Positions 24,565-37,083 of a stretch of DNA of 64,000 nt are shown piece by piece; positions within the stretch are counted from its first letter, which is position 1, and the number at the start of each line of letters is the position of its first letter. This stretch comes from Ephydatia muelleri (Eukaryota; Porifera; Demospongiae; Spongillida; Spongillidae). Both the position numbers and the translations under genes were made by a program. A model generated the notes under the pieces. It was given only the letters and a program-made list of their open reading frames with translations, had not been told where the DNA came from and did no database searches. The DNA lies in NCBI GenBank assembly GCA_013339895.1, contig JABACO010000006.1, positions 181,168 to 245,167 of the forward strand. Direction: 5' to 3'.

Positions 24565-24568
<4 letters not shown>
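22111..24568. other. Intergenic, AT-rich, no gene recognised
   Basis: Only short open frames without motifs. The block at about 24060-24115 (GGCCATGCATTATTGG, TTTCTCGTCC, GCGGGCGGGC) resembles an inverted block at about 31565-31640, suggesting two remnants of one repeat family. Confidence 0.5.
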
Positions 24569-24606
<38 letters not shown>

Positions 24607-25010
24607 AATGTCAGCATTTAAATCTACTGTGGCAAGCCTGCTGCCTTTGACCTTACTGTGGTGTCTCCGCTTAACCCTACCTTTATCTCTGAAGCGGGTC
24701 GCACAGCAGGGTCAGCAGCGGTTGCCGCTGAGCTAAGGAAGCACTCTGCCAATGATGCCAAGTGTTCCGAGTTGGGTGGACGTGTATTACCCTTGTGGCC
24801 GAGTCATATGGAGCTTGGGGCAGCGAAGCGGTGCAAGTTTTTTCACGGCTCGCATCATACCTTGCCACAAGGACCAACTCCCCCAAGTCCAAGGTTGTCT
24901 GCAGCCTGTACGGCCGCCTTAATTTGACTCTTGTGCGAGCCAATGCCCGAGCCCTCCTCTTACGATGTGGATGTTCCCTTCAGGAGGGGGATATTTCATC
25001 ATCGTAACTT
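24569..25010 (+). pseudogene. LINE copy A, C-terminal fragment
   Basis: Starts beside an (ATT)n run at 24569-24604. It encodes, across frame shifts, the endonuclease-like C-terminus seen in copy B: VVSPLNPTFISEAGRTAGS, AELRKHSANDAKCSELG, LVAESYGAWGSEAV, RLNLTLVRANARALLLR. A frame shift lies near 24770. It ends at about 25010, before a (TATG)n run. It is same-strand with copy B. Confidence 0.82.
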
Positions 25011-25039
25011 TCATAGCTAGTGTGTCTCAGTGTGTCAGG

Positions 25040-25040
<1 letters not shown>

Positions 25041-25070
<30 letters not shown>

Positions 25071-25118
25071 TGTATGTATGTATGTATGTATGTATGTGTA
25101 TTATGTATGTATGTATAT
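25041..25118. repeat. (TATG)n microsatellite
   Basis: About 14 TATG units then a shorter run, between LINE copies A and B; possibly an expanded retrotransposon tail. Confidence 0.9.
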
Positions 25119-25165
25119 GTGTATTATTATATAGAAGTTTAAAAAAATTTAAAAATAAAAAATTT

Positions 25166-27340
25166 TAACATCGTTCCTGTTTTAAGATCATTCTCCAAAC
25201 TAACTGGGCTGGCCCCACAGGTTTGCGTATTCAGCACTTCATCGACGCAGCTGAGGTTCCTTTATCATGCTCGATTCTTCAATCTTTAAAGGGTGTAGTC
25301 AACATCCTTGCGGCTGGTAGAGCTCCACCCATGATAGCATCCTTTCTTGCTGGAGGTAATCTCACTGCTTTGGTTAAGTCTAAGCAAGGTTCTTCGCTTG
25401 ATATTCGCCCCATTGCAGTGGGAGAAGCTCTTCGCCGTCTTACCGGGAAGTGTTTATGTGCGTTAGTGAGGTCTAAGGCCTCTGAATTTTTTCAACCACA
25501 CCAGTTTGGGGTGGCATGTCCTATGGGAGCAGAAAAGATTGTGCATGGTCTTAGAGCGTGTGTCGAAAAGCATTGGCTGGAAGAAAACCTAGTAGTGTTG
25601 AAAGTTGATATGAAGAATGCGTTTAATCTGGTGTCGCGTCAGGCACTCCTCTCAGAGTGTGCCAAACATTTTCCTGAACTCTACCCTTGGGCTCATTGGT
25701 GTTATAGCCAGCACCCATACTTATGGCACACGATGGGGAATCTAACTTCAGAATGTGGTGTCCAGCAAGGGGATCCTCTTGGCCCTCTCTTATTCTCTTT
25801 GGTGTTGAATATCTTAGTGTCTGAGATTGTATTCGAGCCAGGCTGTGCCAATCTGTTGTACCATGCTTGGTATTTGGATGATGGTGTTGTGGCAGGCTCG
25901 AGCACTGAGGTATGTAGAGTGCTGGCTATTTTAGAAGAAAGAGGTCACTCTTTGGGACTACATGTCAACATTAATAAATGTGAAGTTTTTTGTCACAGCG
26001 ACCTAAGTCACTTCCCCCCATCAATGAAGCAATCCCACCAGCCAAACATTGAAATCTTAGGGATCCCCATTGGTGACCTAGATTTCTGTACCACCTTTTT
26101 TTCTCATAAGCATGGTTTGGCTAAACAACTCATGCTACAGATAGAAGAAGTTGGAGCACTTGATCCTCAAGTAGCTTTAATGCTACTTCGCACTTGTAGT
26201 GGCTTTTGCAAACTATCTCATCTGGCTCGCGCTACTCCACCCTCGCTCTCCGTCAAAGCTCTGGAGCTTTTTGACCAGGATGTTAGAAGTTGTCTGTCTC
26301 AGAGTACTTCGGTAGACTTGACTGATGTATCATGGAATCAGGCCCAGCTAAGTTTGAGTAGAGGTGGTTTGGGTATGCTCTCTCTCATGCTTCATGCTCC
26401 AGCTGCTTACATTGCCTCCGTTTGTTCATCCGGCTATGGCCTCCAGTCTCTTACCCACCTCACCCATGCTGTGGAGATGTTCAATGTATGTGTAGCACCA
26501 GCTGATAAGATTTCGTTGGACTCCCTCGCATCTTCCAACATAAATCAAAAGATGCTCTCATCCAAACTGGATGATTATCAACTTCAGGGCATATTTAACA
26601 GGTCCTCAGTTGCTGATAGGGCACGCCTATTATCCATCTCTGCCCCCCATTCCTCTTCTTGGCTTTCGGTTGTGCCATCAGAAGGCCTCGGGCTCCATTT
26701 CGAACCAAACCAATACAATGTAGCCCTTAAATGGTGGCTAGGTTTAGACACATCATGTGGCTCTTGTTGTGCATTCTGCCCAGATTCTATCCTGGATCCA
26801 CTAGGCCACCATGCGTCCACGTGCAAACGAGGGGGAGACGCAGTTCTTCGCCATAACCTGCTGCGAGATGTGTTTGCAGATTCCTGCCGCCTGGCTCAAC
26901 TTCCTGTCAAGCTCGAAGTAGGTAATAATTTAACTCCAGACCATGACCACAGTAGACCCGCAGATGTCCTCGTCCACAATTGGTCACTGGGCAAGCCTGC
27001 AGCCTTTGACTTCTGTGTGACCTCTCCGCTAAATTCACTTATCCTTTCGGAAGCGGGAGTGTCTTCAGGAGTGGCGGCTAAGGCCTCAGAGATAAGAAAA
27101 CACAACAGTAATGATGCTAAATGTGTGGAATTAGGTTGGGTGTGCATCCCTTTGGTTGTCGAGACGTACGGAGCATGGGGTCAAGAGGCAGTTAAAACTT
27201 TTGTGCAGTTGGCATCCAGGCTGGCAATTGCATGCTCCAAGCCTAAATCAGTCATCATAAATGAGATTTACGGAAGGCTTAACACCTGCCTCATGAGATC
27301 CATTTCTTCGGCTATCCTCACCAGGATTGTGCCCTCATGA
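25166..27340 (+). CDS. Non-LTR retrotransposon RT + zinc knuckle + restriction-like endonuclease (copy B)
   Basis: About 720 codons open, 5'-truncated: no start codon is convincing and the frame enters at NWAGPTGLRIQHF. RT motifs in order: HQFGVACPMGAEKI, LKVDMKNAFN (motif A Asp), GVQQGDPLGPLLFSL (motif B), WYLDDGVVAGS (motif C), HVNINKCEVF (motif D), ILGIPIGD. The C-terminus has CAFCPDSILDPLGHHASTC, a C-x2-C...H-x4-C finger. Then RPADVLVHNW, AAFDFCVTSPLN and RKHNSNDAKC are compatible with a restriction-like endonuclease. That order (RT, CCHC, nuclease) is known in R2/NeSL/Dong-type LINEs. No stop interrupts it, so it is the best-preserved copy here. An (ATT)n tail follows at 27376-27396. The endonuclease assignment is inferred from motif order. 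Confidence 0.88.
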
Positions 27341-27409
27341 ATTGTTATGTGTACGTAATTGTGCGTCAGTGTATTTATTATTATTATTATTATTTTATTA
27401 TTTTTCTCG

Positions 27410-27563
27410 TAAAAAAAAAAAATATATATTTTTATTATTACAAAATTACACCAAGAATAAACACAGGAAGAAGTTACGAGGACTGGATCCTATTTAATAT
27501 GGCCGTAGCAACACAACGAACGAGACATGTGTTTAAGCGACCATATAGTTCACAAAGAATGAC

Positions 27564-27566
<3 letters not shown>
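27410..27566 (-). mobile_element. LINE copy C, short 3' end
   Basis: About 130 bp (27437-27565) nearly identical to the 3' end of copy E (28788-28910), minus strand, beside A-rich and ATT sequence. This is a severely 5'-truncated insertion. Confidence 0.8.
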
Positions 27567-27594
<28 letters not shown>

Positions 27595-28696
27595 TTTTAA
27601 TCTCAATATTGTATGAATAATATACAGGAATACAAGATACAATAGAATACATGAAATACACATATTATTATTGGACATAGATTACATGTACAACGAAATT
27701 TAGACCCCTAAGTAGTGTACAGTACACCAAAAAGACCCACAACACCCAAAGAACACCCACCCTAACCCACATGTCTCAATTAACCCCCGTCTACTGACTG
27801 CAACAGCTTTGCACGGGATAGCATGGCTCTTGCATTACAACGGACTAAGGTCAGGTTAAGTCTCTGGTATATGGTCGTTGTGGCTTTGGACTTGCTGCAC
27901 TGTAACTGCAAAGCCAGGCGGGCTGCAAGGCGAGAAAACGAACTATGTGCTTCTTCCCCCCAGCACCCATAAGACTCGACCGCTAAGAGAATGCAGACCC
28001 ACCCCAGCTCCCTGCACTTAGGGTCGTTGGCATTGTGCTTGCACACTTCGGCCTTACCCGCTGCTGACCCACTTGTAGCTCCCGCTTCAATCAATGTATT
28101 GGAGTTAAGCGGTGAGACTACAGTTAGATCAAAAGCAGCTGGCTTGCCAAGTGTCCAGTTGGGGACCAGAAAGTCTGCTGGCCGGCTATTAGAATCCATA
28201 TCCTACCTCCAATTGACCACCCAGACGAGCTCTATGGCAGAATTGTGCAAATACATCCCTCAGGGCATTATGCCGTATCACTGCATCCCCTCCCCCTTTG
28301 CAGGTTACTGCATGATGCCCAAGAGGGTCTAGCTGATGGTCGTGGCAGTGGGGACAACGTTGCTGTGGTGAAGTGTCCATCCCAAGCCACCATTTCACTG
28401 CCACCTAACAAGCGGGCACGGTTGGCTGGAGTTGAGGTCGCACACAACTGATCAAACTGATGGTTTTCAATTCCAGCAGATAACTTTTTTTGGCTCGACC
28501 CTGACTCTAAAAGCGAATTATCTGATAGAGAACATGCCTGAGGAACCAAACTATTGTAAATGCTGACTGCTTGCCTAGAAAACTCATCCAGGGGATCTGA
28601 ATTACTGGTTTTGATCACAGATGCCAAGTAAGCAGCTGAACAATGCAGCTCCAACCTACGGAGGCCAAGACCACCCCTACTAAGGCTCAACTGCAC
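27567..28696 (-). pseudogene. LINE copy D, C-terminal half
   Basis: The minus-strand 3' tail is an (AAT)n run at 27567-27596. It encodes QLSLSRGGLGLRRLELH, then WWLGMDTSPQQRCPHCHDHQ with LDPLGHHAVTC, then RPADFLVPNWTLGKPAAFDL and RLNLTLVRCNARAML. Frame shifts occur near 28200 and 28390. Its residues differ enough from B and E to be a separate subfamily. Confidence 0.85.
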
Positions 28697-30103
28697 TTGT
28701 TTTTTTTTTTAGCAATACAAATACATGAGATACAAGAATGCAAACCTATAATAATATACATGTTGAATTATATTATTATTTCATACAAAATTACACCAAG
28801 AATAAACACAGGAAAAAGTTACGAGGACTGGATCCTACTTAATATGGCCGTAGCAACACAACGAACGAGACATGTGTTTAAGCGACCATATAGTTCATGA
28901 AGAATGACTGATTTGGGCTTTTGAAGCCTGATGGAAGCCTCGAAGCCAGCTGGGAGAAACAGGCCTTGGCCTCAGGTCCCCATGCTCCATATGTTTCAGT
29001 CACCAGGGGGACACAAAACCAACCCAGATCTCCACATTTGTCATCATTAGCTGAGTGCTTCCTGACCTCTCCAGCCTGGGCTGCGGCACCTGCACAAACC
29101 CCCGCTTCTGACAAAGTAAGTGTATTAAGCGGTGAGGTCACACAGATGTCGAAGGCTGCTGGCCTGCCTCTGGACCAGTTCTGGACAAGGACATCAGCTG
29201 GTCTTGTATGACTGTGGTCTGGTGTTAGGTTATTTTCGGCCTCAACTTTAACACTCAGGTGGGCCAAAATACACGACTCAGCTACAACATCGCGAAGTCT
29301 ATTGTGGCGAAACACAGCATCACCCCCACGCTTACACGTGGAGGCATGATGGCCTAATGAATCGAGCACAGTGTCTGGACATAAAGAGCACAGTGATCCC
29401 CCTGATGTGTCAAGACCAAGCCACCACTTGATGGCCACTTGGAACTGGTCAGGATTTAAATGAAGGCCTAGACCTTCGGAAGGGACAACTGACAACCACG
29501 ACGAAGCATGGGGGAGATGAAATGGACAAAAAGCGGGCCCTGTCTGCCAAGGAAGATGAGTTGAAGAGCTGGTTAAACTGGAAGTCGTCAATCTTGGCAG
29601 ATAAAGCTTTCTGTATTGGAGGCCGCTGTGCAAGGCTCTCTACTGAAACCACATCAGATGGTGAAACAGAGGAGTTAAACTCCCAATTGCTGAGGTGAGA
29701 TGCAAACTAGAGAGGGAACTAAAGTCCGAAGAACAAAGGGAAGCAATGTAAGCTGCAGCAGCATGAGATGATAGAGACCGCAACCCAAGACCCCCATGAA
29801 CTAAGACTGAGTTGAGCCTGCAACCAAGCCTCATCAGAGGTGTCTACTGCGATGCACTGAGAAAAACAATGGCGGACATCAATGTCAAAAAGCTCCAAAG
29901 CCTTGATGGATAGAGAGGGTGGGGTAGCTCGAGCAAGATGGGCCAGTTTACAAAAGGAGCCACACAGCCGTAGAAGGACCAAGGCAAATTGGGTATCCTG
30001 GGCGCCCACCTTTTCTAGTTTGCGCAGCAGTATCTTAGCACTTGTACACTTGTTTGAAATGTAGTTGGAACAAAACTCTAAGTCACCAATAGGGACACCC
30101 AAA
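28697..30103 (-). pseudogene. LINE copy E, C-terminal two thirds
   Basis: Minus strand, closely related to copy B: MGVPIGDLEFCSNY (about 30100), HLARATPPSLSIKALELFD, SSWLSVVPSEGLGLHL, LDSLGHHASTCKRGGD, RPADVLVQNWSRGRPAAFD, SEAGVCAGAAAQ. Frame breaks near 29770 and 29640. The 3' part ends in the untranslated block shared with copy C, with a T run at 28697-28709 on its low-coordinate side. Confidence 0.87.
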
Positions 30104-30817
30104 AGTATTATTATTATTATTATTTTTTGTTTTAATTTGACTTTATATAATTAGGATTCTGGTTATTTTTTTGGTAGTACATATTACATAAACTACACAA
30201 ATGCAATAATAACCAAACACAAGTCACAAAACAACATACAAACTCAAATGTATTCCTGATGATGGCAGGAAAGTCGGCACAAAATAGCCCTCACATTTGC
30301 CCTAACTAAATGGAGATTGAGCCGGCCATACAGTTCAGACAGAACCATAGATTTGGGCCTGGATGAAGACGTGGCTAGGCGAGAGGCCAACATGGAAAAC
30401 GCCTCCAAAGCCTCCTTCCCCCATGCTCCGTATGATTCCACTACCAGAGGGATACAGACCCATCCAAGATCACTACATTTAGCATCATTAGCCTCATGCT
30501 TTCGGAGCTCAGTGGCATGTGCAGCTGCTCCAGCAGTTACTCCCGCTTCAAAAAGAATCTTGGAGTTTAGCGGTGATGTAACTGATAAGTCACAGGCTGC
30601 AGTTTTGCCAGAACCCAGTTGGAGATGAGAACATCCGCAGGACGAGAATGGCTGTGATCAGAAGTGAGGTTGCAACCAGCTTCCACTTGAACACTAAAAT
30701 GGGCTCGCCTACATGTTTCAGCCAATATATCCCTCAACTTGTTGTGGCGAAATACCACATCCCCACCACGCTTACATGTAGTGGCATGATGTCCAAGGGG
30801 ATCCAACATCTTATTAT
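30104..30817 (-). pseudogene. LINE copy F, C-terminal fragment
   Basis: The 3' tail is (AAT)n at 30104-30126 on the minus strand. It encodes LDPLGHHATTCKRGGDVVFR, RPADVLISNWVLAK (a frame shift follows near 30610), then VESYGAWGKEALEAF and LYGRLNLHLVRANVRAI. It is closest to copy G at 53120-56640. Confidence 0.86.
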
Positions 30818-32746
30818 TCATTTTTCATCATTATTCTATTTGTTCACATTGGATGCTATAGCTAGCTAGACGTTTTAGTAAAGACGTGCACGTGCAAATA
30901 CAATTGCAAAAAGACATGCATGCACAAAACATTAATGGCCAGACATCGAACAGTAGACTTCCTTCTTTTGATATGCTCCTTCGTTTGGTTGCACACATGC
31001 ACTGGGGTAAGAAGACTCTGAGACTTTAACTCAGTGTTTGACCATGTGATCTACCACCAGTGCTCTACTCCCGTCCCTTACTCTCTAAGAAAGAAACAAG
31101 GTCATTGAATAACTTGTCCTTCTAGTTTCTTTCCTGGATTTTTAATGGTAGCGTTGCCTTATCTACTATACTGTTTTCTGAGAGGCAATCAAAACTTCAA
31201 ACGCATTGGGAAGTGTTGAAGAGCTGAGGCGTCTTCACGTAACCAAGGCCAAGGTCTGTGACACGATGAACTTAACACGCTGACCAAACATTGCGCAAAC
31301 ATCGTCGACGTTGAGCTGCTCATCCACAATGCTTAACGTAAGGCCAATATGAACCTCATCTAGGGATGAATGTGACAGTTCTTCATCAACAACAAGACGA
31401 GGATGAGCTCCGGCGACAATTTTAGAAAACAGTAAAGAAAATGTCAGACACGTCTCTACTTGAATGACTGTCCATGGTATATGGGTCTTGTAAGCCCCTG
31501 TCACGGTCAAATTTATAAGCGACATACGTTCTATTATTATTGTCACGTGATGTTTGAAAATAATGAAATTTGGTGCGGGGCTCCAAAAAGTGTGCGGGCG
31601 GGGACGAGAAACTAATAATCAATTTTGCATGGCCTAACGGCGGATTGAAAGTAGGGTAGTATGCATGTACAAGCCTTCCTAGGCATATATGCATAAACGC
31701 AAGCGTATCGGTACACACACAGAGAGTGTAATACGTACTACACTAACTGACCTTAAATACCCGTGACTTGACCAAATTATTAATTGAGCTGTTATTGTTA
31801 TTTATTATTTTATCGCCAAATTAATGAAATTATGCTAACGCGATGCTTATTAATTATTCCAAATGGGACCGTGGGTAGGAGCGATGTTGTTACAAAGAGT
31901 AGCATCGGCCGCCATTTTAATAGTTATCATTGAATCATGAGCACCAATTATAAATCCTCCAGAAACCGACAGGTTCAAGGTAAAAAGCATGTTTTCACCA
32001 TAATAAAACACACTGGTGATTGGTGTATAGTTGGCCAGAATCTTTAGCCGCAAGTGTAAAATCTATCACGACTTAAGATTCATAGCTGGTGGGATATCTC
32101 GTCCCTCCAGAAGCCTATATATATTTAGAATCTAAGACAGAGGGATACTGAGCAACAAGATTCCGTTGCCGCAAGTGAAGTATCATCTTGGAATAGTTAG
32201 TAATTATCAAGTATAGGATTTTGCTGTACATAATTCATAGTCCTTATTCTATACAAACGGATCAAGGATAATTAACCAAAAAAAAAAATCATCACATTTT
32301 GTCTTTCTAAATATGCTCAACAGAAATCTTGCGATGGAATCTCAGAACCAACTTGATATATAACTTTTACAACTTTGGAATCGCTCATTTCGTCATATGA
32401 ATACAATTTGAACTAAACGCACCGTGTACGCCCAGTCACAGCTGATATTTGTCGTATGGCACGTATGTATCTAGCGGGTTGCTGGCATTCACAAAGACGC
32501 ACAAATCCCATATCATTACAACTGATATAAGTTGGCGAGCTATCTGATCATATTCGAGTCAGTGTATCATAGTTACGTTCGCACTAGGTCGCACCACATG
32601 AGACGCGATTTGCATGGGTACTGGGTACCATATCTGGGACTCAGTGACACTGTCCTTCAAACTTGCACCCCGGAAATGTTTTACTGCTGTTATTACGTAA
32701 AGGCTATCACGTGAGTATTTAATCGCGAAATCATAATGCCGTTTAA
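30818..32746. other. Intergenic; possible orphan signal-peptide exon
   Basis: A plus-strand stretch from ATG 30935 to 31006 encodes MARHRTVDFLLLICSFVWL followed by HTCTG, then GTAAGA. It has the form of a signal-peptide first exon, but no downstream exon could be joined. A minus open frame at 31235-31546 (103 codons) has no recognised motif. A GGCCATGC/CCCCGCCCGC repeat remnant lies at about 31565-31640. The remainder is AT-rich. Confidence 0.4.
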
Positions 32747-35700
32747 ATGGCGTCCTTGATGGCGGTCTTAGGGACCCTGAATGAGATCATTGTCAGCCCT
32801 AGTGAGGTGAGTGCCGATACCCAGGGATTGGTGAAATACGTACCTGAGTACAAGCTTTTCGACATTCAAATTGTTCACTACACCGTAAACGAATGTACGT
32901 TGTCGTACGCGAACCAAATTACTGTGCTTCGATCGCTGTTATAGAGAAGCTAGATAGGTAATCTGGGTACCCGACGGATCGGTTATTGCAAAGTCGGGTA
33001 CCCAGACTAATAGTTGTTTTGTCTAGGAGGGCTTCAGGCTTCCATATTGCTTTAAATATAGCCGGGTTTGACGTTTGCCACATGTCTATTAGTCGATGTA
33101 AAGTTCCCCTCCCCCCCCCCCCCCCCCCCCCCCCCCAGCACCTTCTCGGCTGAATTATAGTATACCGTTGTCATACAGAATCAGCATACAAAATTTCTGG
33201 AGACGACATTCATTGAGGCACTCGCACAGGACCCGCCTAAAGTGCTCACTGTGACAAGGGTCCTCAGAGAAAAGAATGCAGGTAGTTGAAGTTTTTGTTG
33301 TTGAAAATTTCATTTACAGTATATGAATCCTTCTTCATAACTAGAATCACCACAGAGTGTTTCTATTTCTGGTATGTATGTGTGTACATGTGTGTGTATG
33401 TGTGCGAGTGCATGTGTTTGTATGTGTTACTATATGTATTTATGTATGTATATACGTGTGTGTATGTACATGTATGTGTGTGTATGTGTGTAATCTGCAG
33501 GTGCATTATTTTTGCTACTCATATGTCATGGTTCACACCAGGTACGAAAAATAAATAACATAAACATGTCATGTTCGCATAATTTGAAACACCAAACTGT
33601 AACTGGATAGAATTTTATGCGGCTAAAAACTTATAATGTTAAAATGAATCTACCTCTTTGTAACCAGGCACTCTTCTAGAGGCTGTTATGAACTTGGAGA
33701 GCATAGCTGAACTGAGAATTGTTGGCATAGCTACCAGTGTGGAGGTGGGTTGGCATAGCTACCAGTGTGGAGGTGGGTTGGCATAGCTACCAGTGTGGAG
33801 GTGGGTTGGCATAGCTACCAGTGTGGAGGTGGGTTGGCATAGCTACCAGTGTGGAGGTGGGTTGGCATAGCTACCAGTGTGGAGGTGGGTTGGCATAGCT
33901 ACCAGTGTGGAGGTGGGTTGGCATAGCTACCAGTTTTGAGGTGGGTTCTGTTATGTATGGCCTTATTACGGCCTCAACATTGTACACAACCAAGCAAACC
34001 AGTGTAAAAGATCAGAATTAATTATATTAGTGTACTAGCTATAATGAAAGTTACATGTAGGTCAAATCGATACATAGTGTGAACAACACATAATCAAAAC
34101 TTATCATTTAAATATCACAATTCTGCATTTGTATAAGTTAGCCGTAATTTGTACATATGGGACAGTGTCCACTATAATCATTGTTGCGAGTGAACAGACA
34201 AGTTCCTCTCTGTCAAATGATCCTCAGTTGCATATCAAAAATTGGAGTAACTTTATTGGAGTCAAACAGTACTGAATCTTTAATTAGCCATGTATTTCAA
34301 TGCAAGCATTTTCTCTTCCTTTGCTGGTTGGGAAACGCACATGACAGTTGATTGTGTGATAAATATGCTAACATGCAACCCTAACCCTAAGGCAAATACT
34401 ACTAGGATCGTTGCAACGAAAAGGAACCTAGATGTTTTTTGAGATTTCAACTTTTAGTGATATTGTAGAAGTCTGAAATGTCCTCTACATAGCAATTTGT
34501 ATGCATTGAGAATCATACACACTGATTTTAATTAGCCATATATTATTTCTGTTGCGGGTATAGGAGATTTATAATATGTCTTATTTGCAGCCAGCTATTA
34601 TTCAAACAACCGAATCATGATTATATGGCCATGCATTTCATACAATGCTAATTAAATTGGGAACCATTGATGTTACTGGCCATCAATAACTGCATAACTT
34701 CCAATTTCACTGTACAAGTGTGGGTAACAGCACATACAAATGCATGCATACATGAGCAAGCACACATGTGTATTTGATGTATATGCATGTGTAAATGAAA
34801 ATGCATGTGGCATTCCTAGCAGCATAGTCAAATGCATGCATGTTTATGAACAGGTGAAGTTTGGAGGGCTCAAGAATTTAAAGAAGCTGGTTCTTCAAGG
34901 CATGAAGATGTCTGATCTGCACCCTTCAATTGGGAATCTGAGGATATTGCAACATCTTTCACTTCAGCACAATAATTTGTATGATTTACCCTTCACATTT
35001 GAATGGCTTGATCAGCTTGAATATCTTGATGTCAGTGGGAATTTATTTACCATTCTTCCGAGAGCTGTGTACCACTTGAAAGGTCTTAAGGTTCTGAAAG
35101 GTCTCAACTCATGCCCACTTATTGTCAGGTCGGAATGGAGACGATGCAGGTATAGAAGGTGGAGTTCTCATCACCACTGCAGCAATCTGACAGCCACTCC
35201 ATTGCAGCAGCCTCAGACTCTCAAAGAAGCTGCATTCAACTCAGCTTTGGGAATCAACTGCTGGAGAGCAGGGCTGCCTAGAAAGTACTGTGCATTGCTC
35301 ACAGAATCAGAGATGATAAATAAATACGACCTGTGCGAAAACTGCTGTAAACCAATTCTAAAGGTAACGCCTGAACAAGAGCCAGAAGGTTAGTTTCTGT
35401 CCATATCAGTTTGTTTATGTGTGCCTTTAAAGCATTCTTTTTGTGTGCGTGTGTATGTGTGTGTGTGTTTGTATGTTCATCAATGGTGCTAGTTAGAATG
35501 GTACGGTACGAATCATTCTTTGGACTTTAGAGTCATTGTTTCACTGACAGCACACCATCATTATCTCATTGGGGGAGAGGGGAGATGTAGGTGTATAGTG
35601 GATCATATGCTGGAGGCGATTGCTCAATAGTTTCACACAATGTATTTATGCATACAGGTTATCTGGCAACCATTGTCATTCCTATGTTGTTTGGCTTCGA

Positions 35701-35983
35701 GGATGTGCCTTTTCGTTTTTCTGCATGCTCTGAAGATTGCAAGGAAATAGTCGATCACAGATTTGAAGCCATCCAATCCCAAAGGACATATCTCAACCCT
35801 GCTAAGGAGAGCTATGCTCATTTGGAGCCTTACCATATTTGGACTTTGAGAAGGCTTTCAAAACTTGGATGCTATACTGACATGTCACTTCGTGTCAATC
35901 CAAATCAGCTTGCCAAGGATCTGGATTTGAATTTGGTTGATGATGATGCTATCTTGACAAAGATTACAGCAAACATATCATGA
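32747..35983 (+). CDS. LRR protein, LRRC58-like, five exons, about 366 aa
   Basis: Exons 32747-32806, 33179-33281, 33668-33744, 34854-35388 and 35658-35983. All have GT/AG borders and phases that join in one frame, starting MASLMAVLGTLNEIIVSPSE and ending at TGA. The body has leucine-rich repeats: NLKKLVLQGMKMSDLHPSIG, LRILQHLSLQHNNLYDLP, LDQLEYLDVSGNLFTILP, LKGLKVLKGLNSCP. The C-terminus has TLKEAAF, LCENCCKP and a second Cys pair in FSACSEDCKE, possibly a metal site. LRRC58 in vertebrates has a similar length and an LRR-plus-Cys tail, but the residue match is modest, so the name is tentative. Intron 1 has a poly(C) run; the exon 3 donor is embedded in a minisatellite. Confidence 0.82.
33111..33136. 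repeat. Poly(C) tract in LRR gene intron 1
   Basis: 26 C in a row, 40 bases before the exon 2 acceptor AG at 33177-33178; may act as part of the polypyrimidine tract. Confidence 0.85.
33724..33947. repeat. 28-bp minisatellite carrying a splice donor, 8 units
   Basis: Unit GGCATAGCTACCAGTGTGGA plus GGTGGGTT, starting at 33724 and every 28 bases to 33920; the last unit differs slightly. The first unit contains the end of exon 3 (ACCAGTGTGGAG) and its donor GTGGGT. Units 1-7 therefore each carry the same potential donor. Confidence 0.93.
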
Positions 35984-36460
35984 CATTGAATTGCCCACAA
36001 TGAAATGTTGTGTTAGTTGTGTTTAACAATGATTATGTCATTATAAACTGAAATATAGCTTGAAGAAATTAAGATAATTTCTAACTTATGAAGTGCAAAT
36101 CACTCATTAATTCACTTAAGATGAGTCCTTGTTTTGCATAATTGGTGTTCAATAACTAAAATTTTGTCGACATTCGTGTTAACATAATATCTGACAGTAA
36201 ATGTCAGTCTTAAAACTATGATATGCTATATACAGGGTGTCCAGAAATGAACAGGACAGGTTTTAATCATTATAACCTCATATTAATAATCGTTAACTTA
36301 CTGTTATACCGAAATCTACAACAATTATGTTAATTAAGATGAACTAACAATGTACATGCATATTAAGATGATTATTTAAACAATAAAGTCCAAAACCATA
36401 ACATAAGTTAATTAAATATAATACATAATAATGCAAGTATAACTTGACAAGAGAGAACTG

Positions 36461-36494
<34 letters not shown>

Positions 36495-37083
36495 AATGAT
36501 AAACTATCCATATGCTTATTCTTGTATACACGGCTGTTTGCTCTCATTGAAATTGTGGAAATTAGGCCCTACGCCCCAAAATTTTGAAATGTTCAGGTAG
36601 TCCCATAGCAACGAGCCAGACAACCGATGCCCTTTGGAATGTGCTGTACATAAAGTACAAGAAGTACAATGAACACCTAAAATCCATATTGTAGTTGAGA
36701 ATCACCTCTAACCTTTATAAAACATCATAAACCACGTGATCTACATGCAGCGACTGACAGTTTTGGCGTTCGAAAACAATCGACCTTCGATCTACTTATA
36801 CGGACCTCGTCGGCTTGATACATGATACCTACCCTCTGGAAGTTGACTAGGCTCCAGCTTAACATTCACGCTAAGGTACATAAAAAGTGCTACCTCTTTC
36901 TTACCAAGACCAAGACGGACGAATTTTCTGAAGTGGTTTTCAAGTTTCTTGAAAAGCGCCATTTTTACAGGTGAGATTTGTTGTATGAGTAACTATAGAT
37001 GCAAGCATTATTTTGTCTCCGACTTTTCATGTTCATTGATGATTCAACTGAAGGACATATATGTATAATGGTTTGACTGTCAT
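35984..37083. other. Intergenic; (CA)n at about 36465-36492
   Basis: 3' flank of the LRR gene, then AT-rich sequence. A CA run lies at about 36465-36492. No gene recognised. Confidence 0.5.

Noticed and set aside
34157-34172. Solo end of the GGGACAG foldback family (ATATGGGACAGTGTCC)
   Set aside because: Only about 12 bases match and no arm sequence follows.
34376-34392. Interstitial telomeric repeat CCCTAA
   Set aside because: Only two units; expected by chance in 64 kb.
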